DNA of 33,013 nucleotides from Armatimonadota bacterium (GCA_020354555.1 CP070648.1:1019183-1052195); one strand, 5' to 3'. Shown: positions 22,529 to 31,012, numbered from the stretch's first letter. The notes: generated from the sequence alone by a model not told the origin. Program-made: numbers and translations.

Positions 22529-25330
22529 GTGAGCCGCAAGGATATCATAGCATCGGCGGCGGCGGCCGCCGCCGCGCTCCTGGCGACAGCGGGCATTATC
22601 GTCACCGGAGCGCGCATGCCCGCCGCCGAAGCCCAGCACGCAGCCCAGAGGGCGATGGCGCAATCCGCGTACATGTACGTGGACTTCGCCGACGACTTTC
22701 AGGATCCGCGTCAGGTCGCCCTCGGCTGGTCCGGCTCCGGCGACGGGTGGCGAGCAACGCGGCGACCGGGTGACGACGGGTTCATGCGCGCCGAAGGTAC
22801 GAGCGGCGCTTCGACCGGCCTGCTCGCGGCCGCGGGCAGAGCGTTCCTCGCCCGTAACTTCACGATGTACGTGGACGTGCGCCGGTCCGACCTTGCCGCC
22901 GAGGCCGGGCTGGCGTGGGGATCGGACGGTAAGGTCGGCTGGCGCGCCACGGTGCGCGGAAACGAGTTGCTTTTGGTTCGGGCGGACCCCGGCGGCGAGA
23001 TGGCGATTGCCCGCGTCCCGCTTCCGGAATCCTCGGAGAACCTCCGACTGGGAGTCGTGTCCGGCCTGGGGAGCTTTTCCGTCACGCTGGGCGACGGCTA
23101 CGTCGCGCAGGCGCCGTGGGAACGAGGGGATAATCCCGGCCGCTTCGGCTTGTGGGCGCGAGGCAGCGCGGAGTTCGACGACTTCGCGCTTGAGGCGCGG
23201 CCGCTCGATCCGGGCACGGTGGCGGTGGCGAAGACCGATCTCGCCGACAACCTCAACATCTACATCGGCCCGGCCGACGGCGGCATCGGCCGCTTCGTCA
23301 CCGCGAGATCCGGCAACAGCTACTTCCCGACGTGGTCGCCTGAGGGGACCCGGCTTGCCTTCCAAACCGACGAGGACGAGGGGACAACGGGCCTGTGGAT
23401 GACAAGCGAGAATGGGGACGACGCCCACGAGGTGATTGCCGGTCCGTACTTCCATCCCGACTGGTCGCCCGACGGTCGCTCAATCGCTTTCGACTCGACC
23501 TCCTCGGCTGCGCCGAATACCGGCGAAGGCAGTCAGCGAGACGTGTTCGTCGCGGCGCCCGACGGGTCAGGTATCAGCAACATCACAAATCATCCGAGCG
23601 ATGATTTCGACCCGACGTGGTCGCCGGACGGCCGCAGGATCGCGTTCTGCTCGGATCGCGACGGAAGCCTCGACATCTTCGTCGCCAACGCCGATGGGAG
23701 CGAGGCGGTCAACATCACCAACAGCCCCGGCGTGCCGGAGTCGGACCCGGCGTGGTCGCCGGACGGCGCGCAAATCGCATTTGTCGCCGCCGACGGCAAG
23801 GGAGGGCGGCGGGAACTCTTCGTCGTGGGCGCGCTCGGGGGAGAGAGCGCGCGCATCGCGGGCAATCCGGTGGCGGACGCGAACGCTCCGGCCTGGTCGC
23901 CCGATGGCGGCAAGATCGCGTTCACGGAAGAGCGCAGCGGGGACTACGACGTTGTGATCGTCGGCGCGGACGGAAGCAACCCGTTTCGCGCGTTCGGCAC
24001 GGACACGCCAGAGGCCACGGCAGCGTGGCGCCCGCCCGCACCGGAGCCGGAGCCGCAGGTCGCGGCGGCAAGCGTGTGGGGCTATCCGGGCAGGACTGTC
24101 GCCGTGCCCATTCTCGCCCGCGGCATTCGCGGCCTGCGCGCCGCGACGATTGATGTTGCATGGGACGGCGAGGGCGCGGCGCTGGCGCGCGTCGCGCCCG
24201 GCGAGGTCGCGCAAGACGAGGGCTGGAGCTTCGACACCGATATCGGCGCCGGGTCGGCGACGATCGAACTGAAGTCGGGGGTAGGCGATGCATGGCGGAC
24301 ATCGGGGGCGCTGGCGGAACTGGAGTTCGAGATTCCGGCCGCGGCGCGGCACGGGGCCGAGGTCGCGGTTACGATCCGGAAGGTCGCACTGGATATTGCC
24401 GGCATTGACACCCCTCGCCCGCGCGCGTGGGACGGCGGCATCCAGGTCCTGATCGCCGACCATTTCGCGTTCGCGCCGGTGGCGGAGCGCCAGATCGGCG
24501 GCGCGCTGCCGCGACGGTTTGAGATCGCACTGCGCGCGCTTGATGAGAAAGGCGATATCTGCGCGGCGTTCGTGGGACCGGTGCGACTCGAAAGCGTGGC
24601 GGGCCGCGTCGAGTCCGCGGAAACCGGTTCTTTCGTCGCAGGGCAGTGGACGGGCGCCGTCGCCGTCAGCGGCGCGGCGGATGAGACGTCCGTCCTCGCG
24701 ACCCACGCGGAGAGCGGGGCGACGGGGCACAGCGGCGGTTTCCACCTGATACCGGCCGGAAGCGTCACGGGCGACGATGTCGTGGACGCGACGGACCTCG
24801 AGCGCGCGGCGGACATCGCCGTCGGCGCGCTGACCCCAACGGAATGGCAGGCGCTCGCCGCGGACGTGAATGGCGACGGCGCGGTGACCGCCGCGGATGT
24901 TGCGGCAATCGGGCGCATCGTCCGCGGCGGGGGCGGCACGAAACCGAACCCGGGCGGCGGCCTCCAGGTCTCGCTGCGCGCGACGCGAACGAACCGTCAG
25001 ACCGTGGAGGCCACTGTGACCTGCCAAGGCGCGGGCGGGATCGCGGCGGCACAGGTCGTGCTGGCGCATCGGAGCGGCGTCCCCGCCGTGACCGTTCACC
25101 CGGGCGACCTTCTGGGATATGGCTGGAAGCTGCGAGCGAAGGACGCCAAGGACCAGACGTCTCTGCTGGCCTATGCGGAACGCGGGGCCGGCCCCGCTCG
25201 CGAAGGCGGCGTGCTGGCGGTGGTCGAGTTCAGCGGCGGCCAACCGCAGGACATCGCGCTGCGGCGAGTTGAGGCGGCCGATGCCGCCGGTAAAGTGCTG
25301 CCGGTCGCGGTCGAGAAGACAGGGGACTGA
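22529..25330 (+). CDS. Secreted multidomain protein: LamG-like, TolB/WD40-like propeller, cohesin-like, dockerin, cohesin-like
   Basis: A 933-residue protein. Residues 1-33 form a signal/anchor segment. Residues about 50-225 look like a concanavalin/LamG-type beta sandwich ending in FGLWARGSAEFDDFALE. A TolB-type propeller spans about 232-502, with five canonical WSP[DE]G blocks (W269, W312, W364, W409, W456) and a sixth degenerate one (AWRPP, W500). Residues about 512-645 resemble a cohesin fold (VWGYPGRTVAVPILARG, then SGALAELEFEIP). A beta domain follows, then a dockerin at about 746-800: the first calcium loop is degenerate (GDDVVDATDL) and the second is canonical (DVNGDGAVTAAD). Residues about 812-933 look like a second cohesin-like sandwich. 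Start: GTG at 22529. The protein probably acts at the cell surface in carbohydrate binding; no catalytic domain is seen. Confidence 0.85.
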   Translation: MSRKDIIASAAAAAAALLATAGIIVTGARMPAAEAQHAAQRAMAQSAYMYVDFADDFQDPRQVALGWSGSGDGWRATRRPGDDGFMRAEGTSGASTGLLAAAGRAFLARNFTMYVDVRRSDLAAEAGLAWGSDGKVGWRATVRGNELLLVRADPGGEMAIARVPLPESSENLRLGVVSGLGSFSVTLGDGYVAQAPWERGDNPGRFGLWARGSAEFDDFALEARPLDPGTVAVAKTDLADNLNIYIGPADGGIGRFVTARSGNSYFPTWSPEGTRLAFQTDEDEGTTGLWMTSENGDDAHEVIAGPYFHPDWSPDGRSIAFDSTSSAAPNTGEGSQRDVFVAAPDGSGISNITNHPSDDFDPTWSPDGRRIAFCSDRDGSLDIFVANADGSEAVNITNSPGVPESDPAWSPDGAQIAFVAADGKGGRRELFVVGALGGESARIAGNPVADANAPAWSPDGGKIAFTEERSGDYDVVIVGADGSNPFRAFGTDTPEATAAWRPPAPEPEPQVAAASVWGYPGRTVAVPILARGIRGLRAATIDVAWDGEGAALARVAPGEVAQDEGWSFDTDIGAGSATIELKSGVGDAWRTSGALAELEFEIPAAARHGAEVAVTIRKVALDIAGIDTPRPRAWDGGIQVLIADHFAFAPVAERQIGGALPRRFEIALRALDEKGDICAAFVGPVRLESVAGRVESAETGSFVAGQWTGAVAVSGAADETSVLATHAESGATGHSGGFHLIPAGSVTGDDVVDATDLERAADIAVGALTPTEWQALAADVNGDGAVTAADVAAIGRIVRGGGGTKPNPGGGLQVSLRATRTNRQTVEATVTCQGAGGIAAAQVVLAHRSGVPAVTVHPGDLLGYGWKLRAKDAKDQTSLLAYAERGAGPAREGGVLAVVEFSGGQPQDIALRRVEAADAAGKVLPVAVEKTGD

Positions 25331-25403
25331 AGCCGCTCGGCGGTGAGCCGGATTGCAGAGGGCGGCGTTGCCGCGACGCGGCCACACCTGCGCGGATCCC
25401 TCA

Positions 25404-25652
25404 ATGGAACAACTCCCGCTTAAGGTCAAGGTCATAACCTTCGGCGAGTTCCGCCGCGTCGCCGGCGCGGGGGAACGGGAGATCGAACTCTCCGCGCACG
25501 CTCGCGTCGCCGATGTCGCCCGCGCAGTGGGGATAGAAGAAGCGACGGGCGCCCTGGCCGTGCTCAACGGCAAGACGGCGCATCCCGACGCGGAGGTCGA
25601 GGACGGCGACGAAGTTGCGTTCTTCCCGCGCGTGGCGGGCGGCGCTGTGTAA
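25404..25652 (+). CDS. MoaD/ThiS-like beta-grasp (ubiquitin-like) small protein with GG-Ala-Val tail
   Basis: An 82-residue protein. VKVITFGEFRRVAG at the start, LAVLNGK in the middle and EVEDGDEVAFFPRVAGG near the end are typical of MoaD/ThiS sulfur carriers, in which a C-terminal Gly-Gly is adenylated and thiocarboxylated by an E1-like enzyme. Here Gly79-Gly80 are followed by Ala-Val before the stop, so the tail would have to be trimmed for that chemistry. No moaE, moeB/thiF or thiG gene is in the window. The ATG at 25404 is chosen because it gives the family's length; the frame is open further upstream. The gene converges with the CBM9/TIM-barrel gene, with only 5 nt between stops, and follows the large secreted protein by 73 nt. 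Confidence 0.82.
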   Translation: MEQLPLKVKVITFGEFRRVAGAGEREIELSAHARVADVARAVGIEEATGALAVLNGKTAHPDAEVEDGDEVAFFPRVAGGAV

Positions 25653-25657
25653 GTGCG

Positions 25658-28189
25658 TCAGCGCGACTCCGCCGCCGGCGTGATCTCGTAGACGCGCGCG
25701 GCGTAGGGCGCGAAGTCATCCGCGAGAGTCCGGCCGGATGCGGTCGCCGCGCGCTCCTCAAACATCACCCGCACCGAGGCCGCCTTGCCGGGCAGCGCGA
25801 ACTCGGCGCGGGCGGGCGTCGTCTCCCCATTGACGGCGAGCAGGTACCACTTGCCGTCGTACTCCTTGAGCAGCGCGTGGATCTTGCTCGAATTCCCCCG
25901 CACCTCAACCGGCAGCTTCGCGGGCGACAGCAAGACGGGCGAGAGTTCCTTGACTTCCTGCCCGATTTCCTTCATCCATCCCCACATCTCTTCGTACTGC
26001 GGCAGGACGCGCATGTTGTAGTAGCACCAGTAGATCAGCCCGTTCGCGCCATGGGTCAGGGCGAGGTAAGTCATGCACCGTTCCTCGTCGCGCGTCGGCG
26101 CGCGGCCGCGTCGCAGCTCACCCTCGGTGGGGATGCGTCCGCGCCCGCCGGTGGCATTGGGATCCTCGGGCGGGCGATGCTGGTACCACGCGAACGCTTG
26201 CAGCACCATCCACAGCGGCTTGAGCCCCTGTGCCGCCTCGACGCCGACGTCCGTCATCTGGCTGACGCGAATCACGGGCCGCGTGGGCACGGGGTAGACA
26301 TCAATGCCCAGCACGTCGGTGGTGGGCACGAAGTCGGGGATGATGCGGGGCACGAAGTGAACGATATAGGTCGGGTGCCCGGGGTCGGTCGAGCGCACCA
26401 GGTCGTAGTACTTCATCAGATCCGGGATCATCTTGGTAGGCAGCTCGTCGTTGAGATACCAGGCGAGGACCGCGGGATGATCCTTGAAGGTCGAAACGAC
26501 GCCGCGCGCCATATCCTCGTTGCCGATCCAGGGGCCGATCTGCTTGTGATACGTCGCAGCCGGGTAGAGGTCGTTCATGCAGTAGATGAGCTTGATGCCG
26601 TGCTGCTGAGCGGCGTCGAGGTATTCGCGTATCTGATCGACCGGCAGCCGGTTGATGCCGTAATCGAGGATGCAGTTGAACGGGCTGTCGGCGATTTCCG
26701 CGAGGTGCTGCATGCTGTGCGCGCCGTACCAGCCGAGCGGGAAGAAAGGCTCGCCGTCAACGATGAGACGGTTGTGTTCGTCCACATGGGCGGGCAGGGC
26801 GGCGGCCTGGTCCTCCGTCAAGCGCTGCAGCGGCATTGATACCTGCGCCAACTCGCGTCCGTCGAGGGTCAGGCACCGCACGCGCAGGCCGCTCTCGCCG
26901 TACGGCAGGCTCTCCGCCGGGAAAGTCAGAGTGACCGTCTGCGTGCGCGGGGTGAGGCTCTGATACAGGATCTCGGAGTCGCGGGGGAGGTCGGGCGCTC
27001 GTGCCGTGCCGGGTTCCGTCACGGGTTCGGCGGGCAGGCGCGACAGCGGACGCGTCGGGCTCGACCACGGCGCCGAATAGACTTGCATCTCCAGCGTTGT
27101 CCCCGGCAGCGCGTCCCGCGTCAGGCCCAGCTCGGCGCGGAACTCACAGCTCCGCACGTCGGGCAGGATGAGGCCGCGATAGCGCGGCCGCAGCGGCTGG
27201 AGCGACAACAGCGGCGGCAGCTTCAGCGGGCGCCACAGGCGGTAGAGCACGCGCCCCGAGTCATCGAGAAGCGTGATGCCGAGTCGCTGCTCGGCATCGG
27301 GCGACGTCGCGGCGTATAGACCGCGCGCGACCTGGCGTGCGCCGCAGGCGAGCGGCGTCGCGAGCCGCTGTTCCAGCTCGTCGCGCAGGGTGCTGATGGG
27401 CTTCGTCGCGACGGTCACTTCGCGCGCCGCGCCGGCATTGGTCAGGCGCAGCGCGAACTCGTTGCCGGGGCCCCAGCGGGGGTCGCCGACTTCCAGACCC
27501 TCAACGGTCACCGCCCCTTCCGGGCCGACTATCATCTCCCCCATCACCGCCGCATCGTCCACGCTGCCCGGCGCGCCGTTCCACACGCTGGTCTCCTCGG
27601 TAGGCTCGACGTTGTGACGGACGCGCCCGATGTTGAGCGCCCAGCGCACCGGCGTGCCGAGGCGCCGAACGCCGAGGTCGCCGAGGTCGAGTGTCATCTC
27701 GACGCGCCATTCGCCTTCATCCCTCGCCGCGGCAATCTGCGCGCGCCCGGCCATTGCGTCGTCTGTCTTGACACCGTCCGGGTTGACCGCGAATTGCTCG
27801 AAGCGGCGCTTGGTGTTGGTCACGTCAATGTGGATCTCGACGAAGTCGTCGGACCAGACGATGCCAGCTTCGGGCGTCGCCTTGACTTGCATGCCCTCGG
27901 GCTCAGCTTCCGCGCAGCGGATGCCTATGTAAAGGCGCCTGCCGTCGCACAGGAAGTGGACGGCCGTCGCCTGTGACGGCCTCTCGCCCGTTTGCTCCAG
28001 CAGGAAGCCATCCGCGACACCCGCCGACTGCCACACCGGCTCGTCGAGCGCGCCGTCGAGCGTCGGGGCGCCGATTGGCGCAACCATCGGAACGCGAACC
28101 GTCTTGGCCGCCGCGGAGTCGGGGGACAGCATCGTCGCGAGCGCGACGGCGACCAGTGCGCCTGTCAGGGACATCCGAACGGGAGTCAC
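25658..28189 (-). CDS. Secreted CBM9-like plus TIM-barrel glycoside hydrolase-like protein
   Basis: An 843-residue protein. The start is GTG at 28189, because GGAGG lies exactly 6 nt upstream (28200-28196); it gives a signal peptide over residues about 6-28 ending in SAAA-KT. Residues about 39-220 match the CBM9-like sugar-binding fold (PTLDGALDEPVWQSA, then SDDFVEIHID). A beta-rich linker region follows, then a clan GH-A-like barrel (about 472-757): FPLGWYGAHSMQ, LIYCMNDLYPA, DHPAVLAWYLNDELP with candidate acid/base E582, DVLGIDVYPVP, and GANGLIYWCYYN. The strand where the nucleophile Glu is expected reads WMVLQAF, with Gln, so classical retaining catalysis is doubtful. A C-terminal beta domain ends the protein. 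It is 59 nt downstream of the PHP gene on the same strand. Confidence 0.87.
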   Translation of the reverse strand: MTPVRMSLTGALVAVALATMLSPDSAAAKTVRVPMVAPIGAPTLDGALDEPVWQSAGVADGFLLEQTGERPSQATAVHFLCDGRRLYIGIRCAEAEPEGMQVKATPEAGIVWSDDFVEIHIDVTNTKRRFEQFAVNPDGVKTDDAMAGRAQIAAARDEGEWRVEMTLDLGDLGVRRLGTPVRWALNIGRVRHNVEPTEETSVWNGAPGSVDDAAVMGEMIVGPEGAVTVEGLEVGDPRWGPGNEFALRLTNAGAAREVTVATKPISTLRDELEQRLATPLACGARQVARGLYAATSPDAEQRLGITLLDDSGRVLYRLWRPLKLPPLLSLQPLRPRYRGLILPDVRSCEFRAELGLTRDALPGTTLEMQVYSAPWSSPTRPLSRLPAEPVTEPGTARAPDLPRDSEILYQSLTPRTQTVTLTFPAESLPYGESGLRVRCLTLDGRELAQVSMPLQRLTEDQAAALPAHVDEHNRLIVDGEPFFPLGWYGAHSMQHLAEIADSPFNCILDYGINRLPVDQIREYLDAAQQHGIKLIYCMNDLYPAATYHKQIGPWIGNEDMARGVVSTFKDHPAVLAWYLNDELPTKMIPDLMKYYDLVRSTDPGHPTYIVHFVPRIIPDFVPTTDVLGIDVYPVPTRPVIRVSQMTDVGVEAAQGLKPLWMVLQAFAWYQHRPPEDPNATGGRGRIPTEGELRRGRAPTRDEERCMTYLALTHGANGLIYWCYYNMRVLPQYEEMWGWMKEIGQEVKELSPVLLSPAKLPVEVRGNSSKIHALLKEYDGKWYLLAVNGETTPARAEFALPGKAASVRVMFEERAATASGRTLADDFAPYAARVYEITPAAESR

Positions 28190-28195
28190 AAGTAT

Positions 28196-28200
28196 CCTCC
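28196..28200 (-). promoter_or_regulatory. Ribosome binding site that fixes a GTG start for the CBM9/TIM-barrel gene
   Basis: GGAGG on the minus strand, 6 nt before GTG at 28189-28187. The longer ATG at 28243 lacks such a site and would put 18 polar residues before the signal peptide. Confidence 0.75.
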
Positions 28201-28248
28201 TCGGGCCGTTGTGGATTATCGGTGCTGCGCGCGCGTGAGTCATGCGCG

Positions 28249-29562
28249 CTATTTGCCGGGCGCGACGAAGAGCGGCTGGCTCCAGGCTCGCTTGCCGTCG
28301 GCTTGGCGCACGTAGTCCACCCTGACGTAGCGCTCATCGCCCTGCAACTCGTAGACCGCCGCTTTGCGATCGAAGGCACTGAGACCGAGCAGGCGGATGC
28401 CATGGGCGCCGCGGAACGTGAAGTAGCCATCGTCGTCGGCGCTCGCACGGATGGCGCCATCCCGCACCTCGACCCGCAGCGCGGGCCCTTGGGAGGCATA
28501 GAAGTTGCCAGCCCGCAGGTTCGCGAGGATGTCCTCAGGCGTGCAGGCCGGGGCATTGACCATGACAAAGCCGTAGGAGGTCGGCGCGTCGGGGTCACCG
28601 TGGAAGTCGTCGGAGGCGACGCCCCAGACGATCTTGCCCTTGGTCAGCAGGTAGTCCCACGGCCGGGTCTGGTCGGCGCGGCCGCCGATCTCAATCATGG
28701 CCACGCCGCGCAGCGCGTCAAGCTCTGCCAGCTCGTAGCCCACCGCGCCCTCGGGGTGGGCAAGCAAGGTCAAGCCGCCCTTGGCCGCAACGACGTTAAT
28801 GGTCTGCTGGGCGGTGAGGGTGACGCTCTTCTCGGTGTAGTTGATGCAGACGATATCGCCCTCCAGGGTGCCGCGCTCATGGCCCAGGAGGCGCACGATC
28901 TGCTCGCCGTCCGGCGAGCGGTCGTCCGTGGTGATGACGTCGTGATCGCTGATCTGCACCCACGAGCAGCCGTCGGCCAGGTACTTGCCGATAAGCACGG
29001 CGGGCGGCGTGCGGCCGTCACTGTTGGTGGTGTGGGCGTGGAGCTGGCCCTTGTACCAATTGGGATAGGAACGGCAGGGGTTGCGGACGACGAGGCGCTT
29101 GCCCGTGACGGTCGTCACCTTGGTCGCCGGGATGTCGGGCCGGAAGTCCGGGGCCGGCGGGGCCGGCGTAATGCCCGGGGTGCCGATGGTGAAGGTGGCG
29201 GTAGTGATGCTGCCCGGCGCCAGCTTGAGCCGGTAGCCCAGGGTGTCGCGAGGCACTAAGTCGAGGTGATAGACGGCGGGCAGGAACTCATCCGTCATGA
29301 CGAACTCGAAGCCCCAGACACCCGGCGAGAGCTGCGGCAGGTTCTCCTGCATGCCGGGCAGCTCGCGGATGATGAGGGTGACCGCCGTGACCACGCCGGC
29401 CGGGTCTTCGATGGTCGCCGCCATGCGCAGGGTGTCGCCCGTCTTGACCTGGGCGGGCGCGATCTGCACGTCCGCGATCTTGGGCAAGGCCTGTGCCCCG
29501 GCCAAGCTGACGACCGCCAGGAGCAGCAGGATGCAGACAGCCGATCGGAATCCTCGAGCCAT
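28249..29562 (-). CDS. Secreted PHP-domain metal-dependent hydrolase
   Basis: A 437-residue protein. The ATG at 29562 has GGAGG 6 nt upstream, and the first 25 residues form a signal peptide (basic start, hydrophobic core, AGAQA). Residues about 28-135 look like an Ig-like beta domain. The PHP fold follows, with metal-ligand motifs GQLHAHTTNSDGRTP (HxH near 175-177), WVQISDHDVIT (HD near 207), LLAHPEGAVGYE (H near 269) and WGVASDDFHGDPD (D and H near 318-321). Related proteins are annotated as CehA/McbA-like metallohydrolases or esterases; the substrate is unknown. It lies 71 nt downstream of the DUF763 gene and 59 nt upstream of the CBM9/TIM-barrel gene on the same strand, so the latter two secreted proteins probably work together. 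Confidence 0.9.
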   Translation of the reverse strand: MARGFRSAVCILLLLAVVSLAGAQALPKIADVQIAPAQVKTGDTLRMAATIEDPAGVVTAVTLIIRELPGMQENLPQLSPGVWGFEFVMTDEFLPAVYHLDLVPRDTLGYRLKLAPGSITTATFTIGTPGITPAPPAPDFRPDIPATKVTTVTGKRLVVRNPCRSYPNWYKGQLHAHTTNSDGRTPPAVLIGKYLADGCSWVQISDHDVITTDDRSPDGEQIVRLLGHERGTLEGDIVCINYTEKSVTLTAQQTINVVAAKGGLTLLAHPEGAVGYELAELDALRGVAMIEIGGRADQTRPWDYLLTKGKIVWGVASDDFHGDPDAPTSYGFVMVNAPACTPEDILANLRAGNFYASQGPALRVEVRDGAIRASADDDGYFTFRGAHGIRLLGLSAFDRKAAVYELQGDERYVRVDYVRQADGKRAWSQPLFVAPGK

Positions 29563-29633
29563 TTGACTCCTCCGTTTCATCGATTGCATGCCCGCCGCGG
29601 CGTTCTCTTGCGGGCCTGCCACAGCGCCTGCGT

Positions 29634-30704
29634 TCAGCTCGCCAGCCGGCGCAGGGCGTCGAGCTTCTCGCGGTCCCCGATGTGCGCTTTATTCACCGCT
29701 TCGCGCAGCACCTCGATCGAGCGGTCGTAGGTCTCGCGGTCCACGGGATAGGGATATCCGTCTTTGCCGCCGTGAGCGAAGGAGAACGCGGCGGGATCTC
29801 GCGTGCTGGCGGGGATGCCGTAAACCAGGTCCGAGATGAGCGCCAGCGCGCGGATCGCCTTCGGGCCGACGCCGCGCACCTCGAGGAGCTGCTGGAAGTC
29901 CTGGGGCTGGCGCTCGTATGACTTGAGCAGGATGCGCTTGAGCGAATCCGGCCGCAGCTCGCTGACGAGCACCTCATGGTGTCGCGGCAGAGAGAGCGAC
30001 TGCATGCGCTCGATCTCGCTCGCCAGGCGCTCGGGTTTCTCCTGCGACAGCAGGGCCGTCGTCTGCCGCGCCTCCTCGCTCTCCCGCGCGACCATGTTGA
30101 GCACCTGCCGCGCCGAGCCCTCGGAGCACACGCCGCGGTGGGGCTCGCGGACGAAGCTGTCCATCTCATCGGATAGCCAGTGGTATCGCCGCGCCCACGC
30201 CGTGTCCTCATTCATCCCCTGCTGCACGACCGCCCAGTGCCCGTCGCGCGTGAAGAGAAAGGTGTGATGGTAGAGTTGATAACCGTCCTGCACGGCGGTG
30301 TTGTCCACCTTGGCGGACATGCGGGAGGCGTAGATCAACTCCTCGGGATCGCGCCCGAGCGAGAATCGCTCGCCGTGGGCGGCAATGTCATCGGGCGTGC
30401 GGCGCGAGGTCTTGCCCTTGCCGCCGGCGACGAACAGGCCGAGGTCGGCCTCGGTTCCGCGCAGCGCCTGCTTGAGCGCGCCGCATACGGTCGTGGTGAC
30501 TCCGGAGCTGTGCCAGTCGAAGCCCAGGACGCAGCCGAACGCCTGGAACCACCAGGGATCCGCCAGGCGAGCCAGCATCTCGCGCGGGCCGTGTTCCTCG
30601 ACCATGCAGCGCGTGATCTCCCGCGACAGCTTCGTCATGCGACCGAACAGCCATCGCGGCGCCGAGCCGCCGTGCAGCGGGAGGTTCGCGGATCCGGTTC
30701 GCAT
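29634..30704 (-). CDS. DUF763-family protein with C-terminal helix-hairpin-helix
   Basis: A 356-residue cytoplasmic protein of the DUF763 family, known mostly from archaea and thermophilic bacteria, with no established role. Family features: the start RTGSANLPLHGGSAPRWLFGRM split over residues 2-23, GFDWHSSGVTT (61-71), GGKGKTSRRTP (94-104), DGYQLYHHTFLFT (140-152), and an HhH-like LLEVRGVGPKAIRALALI (273-290), which suggests nucleic-acid binding. The start at 30704 is set by the family N-terminus; the frame runs much further upstream with sequence unlike a protein of this family. The promoter at 30742-30714 puts the transcription start within about 3 nt of the ATG, so the message is probably leaderless. 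The PHP and CBM9/TIM-barrel genes follow on the same strand. Confidence 0.93.
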   Translation of the reverse strand: MRTGSANLPLHGGSAPRWLFGRMTKLSREITRCMVEEHGPREMLARLADPWWFQAFGCVLGFDWHSSGVTTTVCGALKQALRGTEADLGLFVAGGKGKTSRRTPDDIAAHGERFSLGRDPEELIYASRMSAKVDNTAVQDGYQLYHHTFLFTRDGHWAVVQQGMNEDTAWARRYHWLSDEMDSFVREPHRGVCSEGSARQVLNMVARESEEARQTTALLSQEKPERLASEIERMQSLSLPRHHEVLVSELRPDSLKRILLKSYERQPQDFQQLLEVRGVGPKAIRALALISDLVYGIPASTRDPAAFSFAHGGKDGYPYPVDRETYDRSIEVLREAVNKAHIGDREKLDALRRLAS

Positions 30705-30713
30705 CGCGTTCCC

Positions 30714-30742
30714 AGTATAGATGAAACCTCCGGGGGTGTCGA
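30714..30742 (-). promoter_or_regulatory. Strong promoter, probably giving a leaderless DUF763 mRNA
   Basis: On the minus strand: TCGACA (30742-30737; 5 of 6 matches to TTGACA), a 17-nt spacer, TATACT (30719-30714; 5 of 6 matches to TATAAT). The ATG begins at 30704, only 9 nt after the -10 box, so a start 6-8 nt downstream leaves a leader of about 1-3 nt. Confidence 0.75.
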
Positions 30743-31006
30743 GGCCGCCCATCTCCAGGGCGTGGTTGTGCAATCTCGGCGGCGGCGTCCACCTGCAGTC
30801 GGGCCGAGTCGGAGGATTGGCGGCACAGGGGCATGCATCGCGGGAATGAGTCGCCCTCACCGGGCCCGGCTCCGGCGCGCAGGCCAGGGGAACTCCCTTA
30901 CGCCCTGATTGCGGGAGTGCGGTGCAGGCGACGAGCGCGCGAGTGCGCCGAGGCGGGCCGCGGAAGCTGAAAGGGGCTGGTCCGAACGCACGCCGCGTGA
31001 TTCTGA

Positions 31007-31012
31007 TATAAT
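31007..31012 (+). promoter_or_regulatory. -10 box for the RlmD-type methyltransferase gene
   Basis: TATAAT 23 nt before the ATG at 31035. No clear -35 is seen. The implied leader is about 16 nt and shows no ribosome binding site. Confidence 0.55.

Noticed and set aside
21356-23455. 699-residue minus-strand frame opposite the second Gfo/Idh gene and the large secreted protein
   Set aside because: It spans several confirmed plus-strand genes and has the Arg/His-rich look of a shadow.
23260-24030. Tandem DNA repeats from the WSPDG blocks
   Set aside because: The similarity is at protein level between propeller blades; the DNA copies are diverged and explained by the coding sequence.
23567-25573. 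668-residue minus-strand frame opposite the propeller protein
   Set aside because: The opposite strand has clear WSPDG repeats and a dockerin loop; this frame has no recognisable feature.
27973-29259. 428-residue plus-strand frame opposite the PHP gene
   Set aside because: The minus strand shows all PHP metal motifs and a ribosome binding site; this frame does not.
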